From Vibrio spartinae (GTDB lineage: Bacteria > Pseudomonadota > Gammaproteobacteria > Enterobacterales > Vibrionaceae), in the NCBI RefSeq assembly GCF_024347135.1, contig NZ_AP024907.1, positions 2,533,001-2,597,000 of the forward strand: 64,000 nt of DNA, written 5' to 3'. A model generated the notes under the pieces. That model saw nothing but the letters and a program-made list of their open reading frames with translations, ran no database searches and was not told the DNA's origin. The position numbers were made by a program, and so were the translations under genes. Of this stretch, positions 23,539-30,942 are shown piece after piece (position 1 is the stretch's first letter; each line of letters starts with the position of its first letter).

Positions 23539-24531
23539 ATGAAACTCCAGAACGGTTCACAAGTCACAGAACGTCCGTTAAGAAAACCTACCAGTGGCTT
23601 AGCAGGCTATTTCACAGAAAGCGGTGATAATGGTGCGCCCAGCTATCCCGGCCAGGATTGGTTTAATGATGTGATTGATGAATTTCTGAATGCATTAACA
23701 GAAATGGGGATTTCGTATGATTCCGGTAGTGTAGAAAATCTGGCAGCAGTGTTTAGATCGTTAAAAACCCCGACAGATTTAGGTGCTGTAACAGTCACAG
23801 ATTTAGATGCAGCCCCTTCAGGTTTGATTCATTTCGCATCGAACAAACCGACGGGGACTGAAATAGAGTTGCAAGGTGTAAAGGTTCGACACGCAACTGG
23901 ATACTATACAATCATTGCAGGGTCTGATAATCAGAATGATCCCAGTGTATTTTTCTACCACTCAATATCAGGAAAATGGCGGAGACTAACGACCGACAAT
24001 GATATCCAGCGCAGCTTCGTCGGTATGATCGCTGATTTTCAGATAGCAGCCCCCAGACCCGGCTGGTTAAATGCCAATGGTGGTGAAATATCCCGCACCA
24101 CTGATGCAATTTTGTGGCAATACGCCCAAGATTCGGGAATGACTGTTTCACAGGCGACCAAAGATGCTGACCCAATGACCTACGCTGCTTATTTCGGTGA
24201 TGGTGATGGTGCAACAACGTTTACACTGCCGAATTTCCATCTGGGACATTTCCGCCGTGGAACTCCGTCAGGCGTGACACACGGTACAACGCAAGGAGAT
24301 GCGATTAGAAATATCGCCGGTTTATTTCAATCTGTCGATTTGGGTGGAGACGAAAACCCCACGGGTGTATTTAGTCAACTCGGGTCAAATTCGGGGGGAT
24401 ATGCTGGCGGAGCTGGGGGGATGTTCGATGAAACGATTAAGTTTGACGCATCTCGTGTTGTCCCCACTGCTGATGAAAACCGCCCGTACACGGCAAATAT
24501 TTCTGTGAAAATTTTCAGAGGATGGATGTAA
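23539..24531 (+). CDS. Tail fibre protein with tail-collar domain
   Basis: 330 residues. The N-terminal baseplate-binding part has SGLAGYFTESGDNGAPSYPG (residues 15-34). A collar-like domain occurs at about 160-240 (GWLNANGGEISRTTDAILWQ, then FTLPNFHLGHFRRG). The Gly-rich C-terminus is the probable receptor-binding tip. It is short compared with Mu gpS, and no invertible segment or second tail fibre follows. Confidence 0.85.
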   Translation: MKLQNGSQVTERPLRKPTSGLAGYFTESGDNGAPSYPGQDWFNDVIDEFLNALTEMGISYDSGSVENLAAVFRSLKTPTDLGAVTVTDLDAAPSGLIHFASNKPTGTEIELQGVKVRHATGYYTIIAGSDNQNDPSVFFYHSISGKWRRLTTDNDIQRSFVGMIADFQIAAPRPGWLNANGGEISRTTDAILWQYAQDSGMTVSQATKDADPMTYAAYFGDGDGATTFTLPNFHLGHFRRGTPSGVTHGTTQGDAIRNIAGLFQSVDLGGDENPTGVFSQLGSNSGGYAGGAGGMFDETIKFDASRVVPTADENRPYTANISVKIFRGWM

Positions 24532-24533
24532 AA

Positions 24534-25118
24534 ATGAACGAGCAAATGGCATATCACTATTCATTTGAATCCGGTCTATTTGTCGGGGTCAGTACTGTAT
24601 TTATTGAACACGGCTATGAAAATCCTATCAAACCCCAATGCTCAACATTTACGCCGCTGCCAGAATTCAATAGTGCAACGCAACGATGCCGTTATATCAG
24701 TGACAGAGATAATTGGAACGTTGAAATTATCACTGACCCAGTGACCGCATACAATAAAAAAACGCAGCAAAAAAAACTATTTGATGATGAATCATTGATA
24801 ACAGATGAGTACACATTATTGGAGCCTGACACTGAATTTGACGTGTGGGAGGATAAAACGGAATTATGGGTAACAGATACAAATGCTCAGAAACAGTTCA
24901 ATGCAAATGCCGAATATCAATGGGTTGTTTCTGAATTAGACTATGTTGACGTGCAACTCAAGTATCACGCAACTGGGGACACAAAAAGACAACAACTGAC
25001 AGTCGATGATTGGAATGCATACGCAATCGCGCTACGCGACTATACAACAGTAGAAAATGGGCTGGTTGTTGTTCTTGAAAGTGAGAGACCCACGCGGCCA
25101 AACAAACAGGACGCATAA
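24534..25118 (+). CDS. Probable tail-fibre accessory/assembly protein
   Basis: ATG 24534 follows the fibre stop by 2 nt; ATG 24522 lies inside the fibre gene and is too close to its GAGG. 194 residues, acidic, with FDVWEDKTELWVTDTNAQ (about 103-120) and a C-terminal DDWNAYAIALRDYTTVENGL. The C-terminal segment resembles the end of phage tail-fibre assembly (Tfa/gpU-like) proteins. The position after the fibre gene supports this; the similarity is weak. Confidence 0.55.
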   Translation: MNEQMAYHYSFESGLFVGVSTVFIEHGYENPIKPQCSTFTPLPEFNSATQRCRYISDRDNWNVEIITDPVTAYNKKTQQKKLFDDESLITDEYTLLEPDTEFDVWEDKTELWVTDTNAQKQFNANAEYQWVVSELDYVDVQLKYHATGDTKRQQLTVDDWNAYAIALRDYTTVENGLVVVLESERPTRPNKQDA

Positions 25119-25138
25119 AATGATAAACTATTGTTTTT

Positions 25139-25183
25139 TTCATTTGGCGCGGCTTGTGTTGTCATTTTGCGCGAGCGGCTACA
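25139..25183 (+). other. Mu-type right end (attR): two MuA-like binding repeats
   Basis: TCATTTGGCGCGG (from 25140) and TCATTTTGCGCGAGCGGCTACA (25162-25183) are two related sites exactly 22 bp apart. The outer one resembles Mu R1, whose end is GTGCGCCGCTTCA, and closes with the required CA at 25182-25183. Coding sequence of a host gene begins immediately after it. Confidence 0.8.
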
Positions 25184-25458
25184 CCGGGTTTATGACCGAT
25201 GCATTTAATCCCAAAATCATAATTTTTATTCTGGCTTTACTGAGTCAATATGTCGGTGATAATTTATCACCTCAAGCGCAGTTATCTTATGGACTTATGT
25301 TGGTGCTCGTACAACTTGGGTGGTTTTCAATCGTCGCTTTTCTTTTTTCTTCCGGAAAATTAAAAGCTTGGTTGTATCAATATGCTCATTGGATTGAACG
25401 AGCTTCAGGATTGTTGCTGATCATGCTGAGTGTGAAGTTAGTCGTTGAGTCAGTATAA
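25184..25458 (+). pseudogene. 3' part of a LysE/RhtB-family exporter gene interrupted by the prophage
   Basis: Right after the phage end the frame reads GFMTDAFNPKIIIFILALLS, then AWLYQYAHWIERASGLLLIM. This is the C-terminal half of LysE/RhtB amino-acid exporters (NPK motif followed by the last three membrane segments). The N-terminal half should lie beyond the left prophage end, outside the window. The open frame starting at 25120 is a chimera of phage end and host gene. The expected 5-bp target duplication would be CCGGG (25184-25188). Confidence 0.8.
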
Positions 25459-25662
25459 CGCTTCATAGATAAAGGACACGCACGCGGGCCAAGGCAGACA
25501 CAGGTATAAACATTATTTTATCAATTGATTCAATAGAATAAGCGTCAATCTAAAGGGGAGTGTCCTCTTTAGGTTTCTCGCTTAGATAACATTTTGAACA
25601 ATGAATATTTTTTGTCTGAGCTCTGCTATATCAAACAGGTGAGACATAATTTTACCTTTTTA

Positions 25663-25748
25663 GCTAACGCCAAGCTATGCTGAAAGCTTGTCTGGAGGCC
25701 TGTTTTTCAAGGCTATAACACAAGGTTTCAGCATGAGCGTTTGTTAGC
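25663..25748 (-). repeat. Integron attC-like site 1
   Basis: GCTAAC (25663) and GTTAGC (ending 25748) bound an 86-bp imperfect palindrome with ATGCTGAAA/TTTCAGCAT arms. Read on the minus strand it runs from GCTAACAAACGC to GGCGTTAGC, the classic attC layout. It lies directly downstream of the minus-strand gene at 25750. Confidence 0.75.
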
Positions 25749-25749
25749 A

Positions 25750-26070
25750 CTAGCGTACACGCAATTGATATACATAGCAGGGTGCGGTTGAACTTTCGTA
25801 GTCGAGTTGAACTTCCTTACCAGAAAAAAAAGCAGCTAGCACGGTTGATACAGAATTCTTATAACCATCATTGGTCGCCTCCGCTTGGCCAGGGAACCAA
25901 CTAAAACCAGAAGGACAATCGTTTGTGATCCCGGGTGGAGGGATTGCTACAAACGGACCATTGCTGTCCGGCCCTACTTCTTGAATTTTAAACCACGGTG
26001 TGGTTACGCGACCGGCATGGGCATAAATTGGGAGCGTGGCTATTAGAATAAAAATTATTTTCTTCTTCAT
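25750..26070 (-). CDS. Cassette-borne secreted hypothetical protein, 106 aa
   Basis: The start is ATG 26070 with GAGG 5 nt upstream; ATG 26073 is too close to that GAGG. A signal peptide (KKKIIFILIATLPIYAHAG) is clear. The mature part has two Cys residues (NDCPSGF and APCYVYQ) and a Gly/Pro-rich first half. The overall pattern is like small exported proteins often found in Vibrio integron cassettes. It is flanked by attC-like sites on both sides, so it is a single-gene cassette in minus orientation. Confidence 0.7.
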   Translation of the reverse strand: MKKKIIFILIATLPIYAHAGRVTTPWFKIQEVGPDSNGPFVAIPPPGITNDCPSGFSWFPGQAEATNDGYKNSVSTVLAAFFSGKEVQLDYESSTAPCYVYQLRVR

Positions 26071-26090
26071 CATTACCTCGGTTTTATAGT

Positions 26091-26167
26091 GCTAACGCCA
26101 GCCATCACAGGCGACACACTCGTAGCGCAGCGAAGAGTTTGGCGTCCTTGTGTATGGAATTGTTAGC
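26091..26167 (-). repeat. Integron attC-like site 2
   Basis: GCTAACGCC (26091) and GTTAGC (26162-26167) bound a 77-bp imperfect palindrome. The stop codon of the next minus-strand frame (26163-26165) lies inside the terminal GTTAGC, the usual cassette arrangement. Confidence 0.7.
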
Positions 26168-26700
26168 TCTTAGGCTTTTTATTCATGAGGGTTGAAAGTA
26201 CCTCTGTTAACTCGGCTTCATCCTTGAGTGCTTGGGATAACCTCTCCGACAGTTCGCCCAATACCACCCTAACGCTACCGGCCATCTCTAGGCACTTGTT
26301 CGTCTGATAAGGTATGAACCCCTCGCTTAACGCTGAATGCAGCAGCAATATTGGACTATGGCCATTTATCAGCAAGCTCTCAGGCATAGCATCCTTCGCA
26401 AGATTGAGAGCCTTGCTAAACTGCGTTTCTTCGACCGCATTTTTTATGCGTTTCAACTTTTTCTTCAGAAGCACCAATTTTTTCCGAAACCTTAATGATT
26501 TCACCGAGTATTCTATTTTTCTGATTTTCGACGACTCTGCGATAGTAAATAAAAGCACCAATACCTAATCCCTGATTTTCGCACCTTCGTCCCTTCAGGA
26601 ACTCATCTCGATTTGGTCCGATCAGTTTGATCAGCTTAGGAGATACGGGAGGGCCATAAGTGGAGAGCTCGCCAAATTTGTAGCATTCTCCCTTTATTGA
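26163..26700 (-). pseudogene. Frameshifted cassette gene for a membrane-anchored protein
   Basis: The last ~100 codons are open (KNAVEETQFSKALNLAKDAM to the stop at 26163). Upstream, another frame carries the natural N-terminus: CYKFGELSTYGPPVSPKLIK, then LGIGAFIYYRRVVENQKNR and GEIIKVSEKIG. The two join if one A is removed from the AAAAAA run near 26445. No ATG lies in the upstream frame, so a second lesion near the start is likely. The right boundary is a GTTAGC core (26701-26706 on the plus strand as GCTAAC). Confidence 0.6.
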
Positions 26701-26862
26701 GCTAACAGTTTATTATACTGAACCACTCTATAGGAATACTTCTATATCACTTACTGACACTCGATGAAATTTCGGTCCTAATCGTATGAAAATACAGACA
26801 AAATGGCAGTAAAAAAATATCATCACATCAGAAATCACAGTACAACGATGTCTAATTTGCTC

Positions 26863-26947
26863 ACAAATAAATCGACTTTCTTTAGATTTTACTCAACGCA
26901 AATCAACCACCCAACCAAGAAAACCATTCACGAATGAATGGTTAGGC
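26863..26947 (+). repeat. Partial copy of the structured repeat family
   Basis: About 85 bp match the start of the long repeats at 32.3-33.6 kb, including ACCCAACCAAGAAAACCATT and the stem AACCATTCA/TGAATGGTT. The copy ends at GTTAGGC, and the NTase-HEPN stop codon (26942-26944) lies inside that GTTAGGC. Confidence 0.75.
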
Positions 26948-27823
26948 AGAATCAATCCGCGCGAAACAAACCCGTTCAACGACCGCTTTTAACTGCAACA
27001 CTTGCCCTTCGAGATAAGCCAGCTCTTCTTCTGTGATTTCATAATGCTCCGAATAACGAGCTTCAATATAGGCGCGTTGCAGACGACGGAAGCTGCGACG
27101 GTGGAATTTATTGTCGAGCGGGAAAATCATCTTAAACTCTGGCTCGATTTGCGCGCACAATTTACTCAGCTTTTCGATATTGTGGGATTTGGGTAAGTAA
27201 TTCGTACAGACAAGTAGCGCGCAAGCGAAAAACTTTTCTGCGGATTGATGAAGTTCAAAAGCTGCTTGCTCAATACGTTTATCTTTAATGGCATAACCGA
27301 ACATCGCGAAACTATCATGTGCACTTTTAACCCATCGTATAAAATACTTTTGCGCAATCTCCCGTTTCTCAGCCTCGGTTAAATCCCCCGGCTCAATCAG
27401 CGGTTTCGGCGTTGCGGCAAACAGTTCAATCCCCTCTTCACGGATATCCTTAAAGAAATAATGCCCCTGCTGCAATCGTTCATTTACTTCCTGCAAATCA
27501 TGAACAATCAGACCCAACGGCGCGGATTTCACTTTGCGATCAATTTGCTCTTCCGCCCGCTGCCAGACCACATAGTCTTCCACCAAGGCGGCTTTGTTGA
27601 CGATCACCAGAATATCGTAATCGCTGATGTAACCATTAACCGGATCGTTGACCCAATTGCCTTTGGCGTGGCTGCCGAACAGAATGATTTTCAGAATACG
27701 AAACTCGCTTTTACTCCCCGTTTTACCTTCGAGATAGTCGTCCAGCGTATCGCGCAGAATGGTCGAGATCATCGCAAGCTCTTGCTGTTTAAATTCAGGC
27801 AGGTGATCGAGAGATGTTTTCAT
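26942..27823 (-). CDS. Nucleotidyltransferase-HEPN fusion protein
   Basis: 293 residues. The N-terminal domain has ILFGSHAKGNW (about 46-56) and SDYDILVIV (about 66-74), the GSx-DxD signature of minimal nucleotidyltransferases. The C-terminal domain (about 155-290) is HEPN-like, with ARYSEHYEI near 255-263 as the R...H...Y motif. As separate proteins MNT and HEPN form a toxin-antitoxin pair in which the MNT modifies the HEPN RNase; fused forms are known but their role is less clear. The stop codon is in a repeat element, and the gene is adjacent to the cassette strip. Confidence 0.8.
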   Translation of the reverse strand: MKTSLDHLPEFKQQELAMISTILRDTLDDYLEGKTGSKSEFRILKIILFGSHAKGNWVNDPVNGYISDYDILVIVNKAALVEDYVVWQRAEEQIDRKVKSAPLGLIVHDLQEVNERLQQGHYFFKDIREEGIELFAATPKPLIEPGDLTEAEKREIAQKYFIRWVKSAHDSFAMFGYAIKDKRIEQAAFELHQSAEKFFACALLVCTNYLPKSHNIEKLSKLCAQIEPEFKMIFPLDNKFHRRSFRRLQRAYIEARYSEHYEITEEELAYLEGQVLQLKAVVERVCFARIDSA

Positions 27824-27923
27824 AAAACGTGCTTCGCTTTGGTAGACAACATGGCTATAGCATAAAAGAAGCGTTCAGCAAAAAACACTGTTTATCATAG
27901 TATTAGCATTGTTGAAGGATAAA

Positions 27924-28154
27924 ATGCGACGCGGTTCGTTTTTATTTCTTTCCCTGATGATTGTCTCAGGTTTCGGCTTCGAGGCATCACACACAATGAT
28001 GCTTATGTGCCAGAACGCATGGTGTATTCGGAGTGTCCCGTATGTTCATCGAACTGTTCACTCACCACATGAAAGCCTTGCGATATATAGAACTGATAAC
28101 TGGCCTGATTTTCTTGGTACACGGACAGACTTAATCGGGATCTCTGCGTTTTAG
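27924..28154 (+). CDS. Doubtful signal-peptide ORF overlapping the GNAT gene
   Basis: ATG 27924 has GAAGGAT upstream and encodes MRRGSFLFLSLMIVSGFGFE, a convincing signal-peptide-like start. From about 28003 it runs antisense to the GNAT gene, and the later sequence looks like a shadow. It may be the 5' remnant of a gene cut by the insertion of cassette DNA. Confidence 0.2.
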   Translation: MRRGSFLFLSLMIVSGFGFEASHTMMLMCQNAWCIRSVPYVHRTVHSPHESLAIYRTDNWPDFLGTRTDLIGISAF

Positions 28155-28428
28155 CATGATTTAACAGTTGCTTACCGATCCCCTTCCCCTGAAGTTCAGG
28201 CACGACAAATAGAGCAGCGAGGGTATTTTCGTACAATGCGTAAAACCCAACCACTTGAGACTCGGTTTCGAAAACGCAGACCTCTGAGGCCGGAATATAA
28301 ATATTGCGCATGTTCTCGACTTGAGATTCCCAGAACTCTGCTGAAACAAAATCGTGGGCTTTCACTGATGCTTTCAGCCAGATATCCAGCACTGAATCTA
28401 AGTCTTCTTCGTGGTATTTTCTTATCAT
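28003..28428 (-). CDS. GNAT-family N-acetyltransferase
   Basis: 141 residues from ATG 28428 (MIRKYHEEDLDSVLDIW). The acetyl-CoA loop is VVPELQGKGIGKQLLNHA (about 82-99), the R/Q-x-x-G-x-G/A motif. NQASYQFYISQGFHVVSEQ near the C-terminus is the usual end of the fold. It lies in the cassette strip, where GNATs are frequent passengers. The substrate is unknown. The longer frame to 28473 starts in the preceding attC-like DNA and is not preferred. Confidence 0.75.
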   Translation of the reverse strand: MIRKYHEEDLDSVLDIWLKASVKAHDFVSAEFWESQVENMRNIYIPASEVCVFETESQVVGFYALYENTLAALFVVPELQGKGIGKQLLNHAKTQRSRLSLSVYQENQASYQFYISQGFHVVSEQFDEHTGHSEYTMRSGT

Positions 28429-28460
28429 TTTTCGATTATGGGGTGTTGGGGTTACTGGGG

Positions 28461-28546
28461 CTATTACAGCCAATTGTATAGACCTCAGTTGCTACGGCAA
28501 CTGAGGTCCCAGACCGCTTACGGACAACGACAATTTTTTGTTATGT
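28461..28546 (-). repeat. Degenerate attC-like site with a 12-bp UACG-loop hairpin
   Basis: GTTATGT (28540-28546) lies 12 nt after the TIR gene stop, and AATTGT/ACAATT form inner arms. The opposite core is poor (CTATTAC). Inside sits a perfect stem, GACCTCAGTTGC (28481-28492) with GCAACTGAGGTC (28497-28508), around TACG, a c(UACG)g-type tetraloop. Confidence 0.4.
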
Positions 28547-28558
28547 GTATTGCCACTA

Positions 28559-28954
28559 TTATTGACATTTGTTCAGACAATAAGCCAAATCATTGGCTTT
28601 CCACTCTGCTTCTGGGTAATAAGAATCAGTCAATCCTTTGGGAGCAGCACCACGACTATCAGGAAGTCGAGTAAGTACGATGTGTAAATTCAGTGATTTA
28701 GCTAACTGAACTTCACGATTTATCCATGGGCTATTGTGAGAGTTATCTCCGACGAGGAAAAGAGCTGCATCACAGTCAGACATCACTTTCTTTATTTCTT
28801 TATTTATAGCATCGTTCCCTTGTGCCGAAAAATCAGAAGTTACAAATGAGAACTGCCCATTAATTTTTCCTCCATTACTCTGGAGCATATTCTTGACTGA
28901 ATGTACGATTTCTTTATCATTAAAGTTATAAGAAACAAAAATTTTCTTTGCCAT
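28559..28954 (-). CDS. TIR-like (DUF1863/ThsB-type) domain protein
   Basis: 131 residues, all one domain: KKIFVSYNFNDKEIVHSVKN at the start, then SDCDAALFLVGDNSHNSPWI (about 69-88) and REVQLAKSLNLHIVLTRLPD. This is the TIR-like fold shared by Thoeris ThsB proteins, which make a cyclic ADP-ribose-type signal on phage infection. AAGGAAG lies 6 nt before the ATG. It has no adjacent ThsA-type effector; the nearest candidates are the genes upstream on the same strand, separated by a terminator. Confidence 0.75.
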   Translation of the reverse strand: MAKKIFVSYNFNDKEIVHSVKNMLQSNGGKINGQFSFVTSDFSAQGNDAINKEIKKVMSDCDAALFLVGDNSHNSPWINREVQLAKSLNLHIVLTRLPDSRGAAPKGLTDSYYPEAEWKANDLAYCLNKCQ

Positions 28955-29083
28955 TGAATCTTCCTTATTAAGATTAAAGTTTACTGTTTAAAAAATAGTA
29001 CCGTTCCTCTATGAGGTTATTATTACATCTCAGCTTTCATCAGATGCCAATGGTGAATATCGGTGAGACGAAATCCTACAAAA

Positions 29084-29098
29084 GTCCTTGATAAGGAC
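29084..29098 (-). terminator. Terminator of the TIR/TPR operon
   Basis: GTCCTT (29084-29089) pairs with AAGGAC (29093-29098) across a three-base GAT loop. On the minus strand it is followed by TTTTGT. It lies 34 nt downstream of the stop of the TIR gene at 29132 and separates it from the single TIR gene at 28559. Confidence 0.5.
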
Positions 29099-29131
29099 AT
29101 CTTCCTCCTGATGTATAACACTGACTATAAT

Positions 29132-29536
29132 TCATTTGGCATATGCCCTAATTGCTGACACTATACTTTCTGTATTCCATCTTATGTCTACTACTGACCG
29201 AGATGAAACAATTGTTGATATTCTATTCTGTCCTCTTGGTATGACGCCTATAATAGGAATACCTAGCTCAATGGCTTTATCTAACTCCCATTGCATCCAA
29301 GAGCTGTGACTTGCATATACACCAGCCAAAGCTAAGATAACATCTGAATTACCAATTTTTTGGGAGAGCCGCCTTTTTACATAGCTTTCATCATCGGAAT
29401 TTATAGGTTTATCTCTTGTAGACTCTTCATATACTGCACTGAAATACCCTCTAGTATTTATTAAATTTCTTAAAGCTTCTAATGTATCTGTGTACTGCCA
29501 AGAGTGGCTTATAAATATTTTGTATTCCTTGGCCAT
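29132..29536 (-). CDS. ThsB-like TIR domain protein of a two-gene operon
   Basis: 134 residues beginning MAKEYKIFISHSWQYTD, with FISHSW as the usual ThsB/TIR strand A. VILALAGVYASHSSWMQWEL (about 65-84) and GIPIIGVIPRGQ follow the DUF1863 TIR fold. Family members cleave NAD+ to make signalling nucleotides or act as scaffolds. The start is 2 nt after the upstream gene's stop, with AAAGGATAAATAACT before the ATG, so the two genes are co-translated. Confidence 0.8.
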   Translation of the reverse strand: MAKEYKIFISHSWQYTDTLEALRNLINTRGYFSAVYEESTRDKPINSDDESYVKRRLSQKIGNSDVILALAGVYASHSSWMQWELDKAIELGIPIIGVIPRGQNRISTIVSSRSVVDIRWNTESIVSAIRAYAK

Positions 29537-29538
29537 AG

Positions 29539-30777
29539 TTATTTATCCTTTAGTAAATTTATTAACATTTTCTTACACTCAAAATAGGTTTCCTTTTCCC
29601 AGTCTACAGAAACAAGCCCTAAGAAAATTTCTTCATATTTAAGCCCATTATCATTATCGCTCAACCCAAAATAACAGTTGGCAAGTGTTGCATAAGGCCA
29701 CTTATTTTCTGCTAGCGATTTTCCTCCTTCATCAGATAAATAATCCAGCAATTCTATAATTTCCTGCCTAGCCTTTTTTGCTGATATTTTATAAAACGTT
29801 TTTTCTTCTTCATCACCTTCTATGCTGGCTGCAATATTTAAGCAAAGTGCATAGTTTTCACCATTATAATAATCTCGACGGATCTTAAAGCCTTTACCAT
29901 AGTAATCTATAGCCCGTTTCAAATACTCAGGATCTTCAGTTACATGCCACATCCGTTTGTAGATAGCTCCAGTAAGTCCAAGCGTTTCGGGGTCATTTGT
30001 TTCATCATCTGGATCAAGCTTTTCAATTATTTGGAGAGCATCAGTTAAAGATGATATTTCTGTCGGCTCTTTAGACTTATACTTGGCTAATGCACGTTGT
30101 TGAGTGAAATAGGTTTCATTTGGAACAATGTTCTCCGCCTTCTCCCATAACTTGCAAGCTTCAACAAAATTAGATTCTTCCATAAAATGTGTTGCGCGTT
30201 CAGATATAGCAAAAATACTTTCTTCTCTCTTGGATAAATCACCAATAATTCTTTTATATTCTTTTTGCGTTAACTTTGGTGGCTCAATGTCTTGTATATA
30301 GTCATAAAGAGGGCTATCAATTGTTTTATTTTTTAAAATTGGCTCAATCATATCAACGAGATCCGCCTTACATCGCTCAGCTTCATCAACCCCAATATCA
30401 TCCCCTAAGTGAGCGTAATGGAAAATACGATTGTGACTAAGATCGAAGGGGATTACTCCGTCTTGTTCTTTTATAATAATTGTAGAGTAAGGTCTAACCG
30501 CATGACGCACCCCTAATTCATATATAGCATTTGGGTTATAAGTAGAGATGTCTGCGACAACGAGATCCGCATGCATTAGCAATGCGTACATACTTTTGTC
30601 TATGAGGCCTGAATCTTGAATTTCATCAGCCCTCACACATTGTAAACCTGCTTTTTCTGCTGCCGGTTTAATTATATTTTTATACGTTTTATCAAGATCT
30701 AGAGTTTTTCCTGTTGATAAGTCCGTTTTTTTACCAAACCCCATAATAACGAAACATAACTTTTGCTTTCTTGACAT
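29539..30777 (-). CDS. Nucleotide-hydrolase-like plus TPR/TRAFs-binding-type protein
   Basis: 412 residues. The first ~150 (LCFVIMGFGKKTDL, then ADLVVADISTYNPNAIYELG) resemble nucleoside deoxyribosyltransferase/TIR-like folds, with the Glu of YELG as the possible catalytic residue. Residues about 190-410 are helical repeats (LWEKAENIVPNETYFTQQRA, then DYYGKGFKIRRDYYNGENYA) like the TRAFs-binding/TPR domain of DUF4071-type proteins. With the TIR gene it would make a sensor/effector pair; which partner is the effector is unclear. It is preceded by an attC-like site. Confidence 0.7.
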   Translation of the reverse strand: MSRKQKLCFVIMGFGKKTDLSTGKTLDLDKTYKNIIKPAAEKAGLQCVRADEIQDSGLIDKSMYALLMHADLVVADISTYNPNAIYELGVRHAVRPYSTIIIKEQDGVIPFDLSHNRIFHYAHLGDDIGVDEAERCKADLVDMIEPILKNKTIDSPLYDYIQDIEPPKLTQKEYKRIIGDLSKREESIFAISERATHFMEESNFVEACKLWEKAENIVPNETYFTQQRALAKYKSKEPTEISSLTDALQIIEKLDPDDETNDPETLGLTGAIYKRMWHVTEDPEYLKRAIDYYGKGFKIRRDYYNGENYALCLNIAASIEGDEEEKTFYKISAKKARQEIIELLDYLSDEGGKSLAENKWPYATLANCYFGLSDNDNGLKYEEIFLGLVSVDWEKETYFECKKMLINLLKDK

Positions 30778-30802
30778 CTGTACACAATTATCCTTTATAA
30801 AT

Positions 30803-30942
30803 TATAACGACCAAATCAGGCAACCAGACTGATGAGTGGGTTTTGGGGCTATTATTATGCCGCGAAGCGAGCGAGCAAGTACCAAAAGCCGTACAGAGGT
30901 TTGGGTCACCTGGATTTTTTGCTAGGCCATTTCCTAGTTATA
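30803..30942 (-). repeat. Integron attC-like site 3 (VCR-like, 140 bp)
   Basis: TATAACG (30803) and GTTATA (30937-30942) bound the site, as in Vibrio VCRs. AAATCAGG pairs with CCTGGATTT with an extra G, like an extrahelical base. The stop codon of the next minus-strand gene (30938-30940) is inside GTTATA. Confidence 0.65.

Larger units (their letters stand above)
1..25183 (+). mobile_element. Mu-like prophage (right-hand ~25 kb; left end outside the window)
   Basis: Nearly every gene from 1 to 25118 lies on the plus strand, and the order follows phage Mu: DUF3164-like, GemA, Mor/C, lysis, small and large terminase, portal, MuF, protease with nested scaffold, major head T, gp35-38, sheath L, tube M, gp41, tape measure, N, P, gp45-48, tail fibre. 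The right boundary at 25183 is set by Mu-type end repeats finishing in CA, beyond which host lysE coding sequence begins. The transposase genes (MuA, MuB), repressor and left end must lie upstream of the window. No gin, com or mom gene appears between the tail-fibre genes and the right end. All structural frames I checked are intact, so the element could be functional, but the early half is not visible. Confidence 0.95.

Noticed and set aside
26863..26947. The repeat fragment as a complete attC site
   Set aside because: It has a GTTAGGC core and a perfect stem but no second core at a suitable distance; the family also contains ~400 bp more elsewhere, unlike attC.
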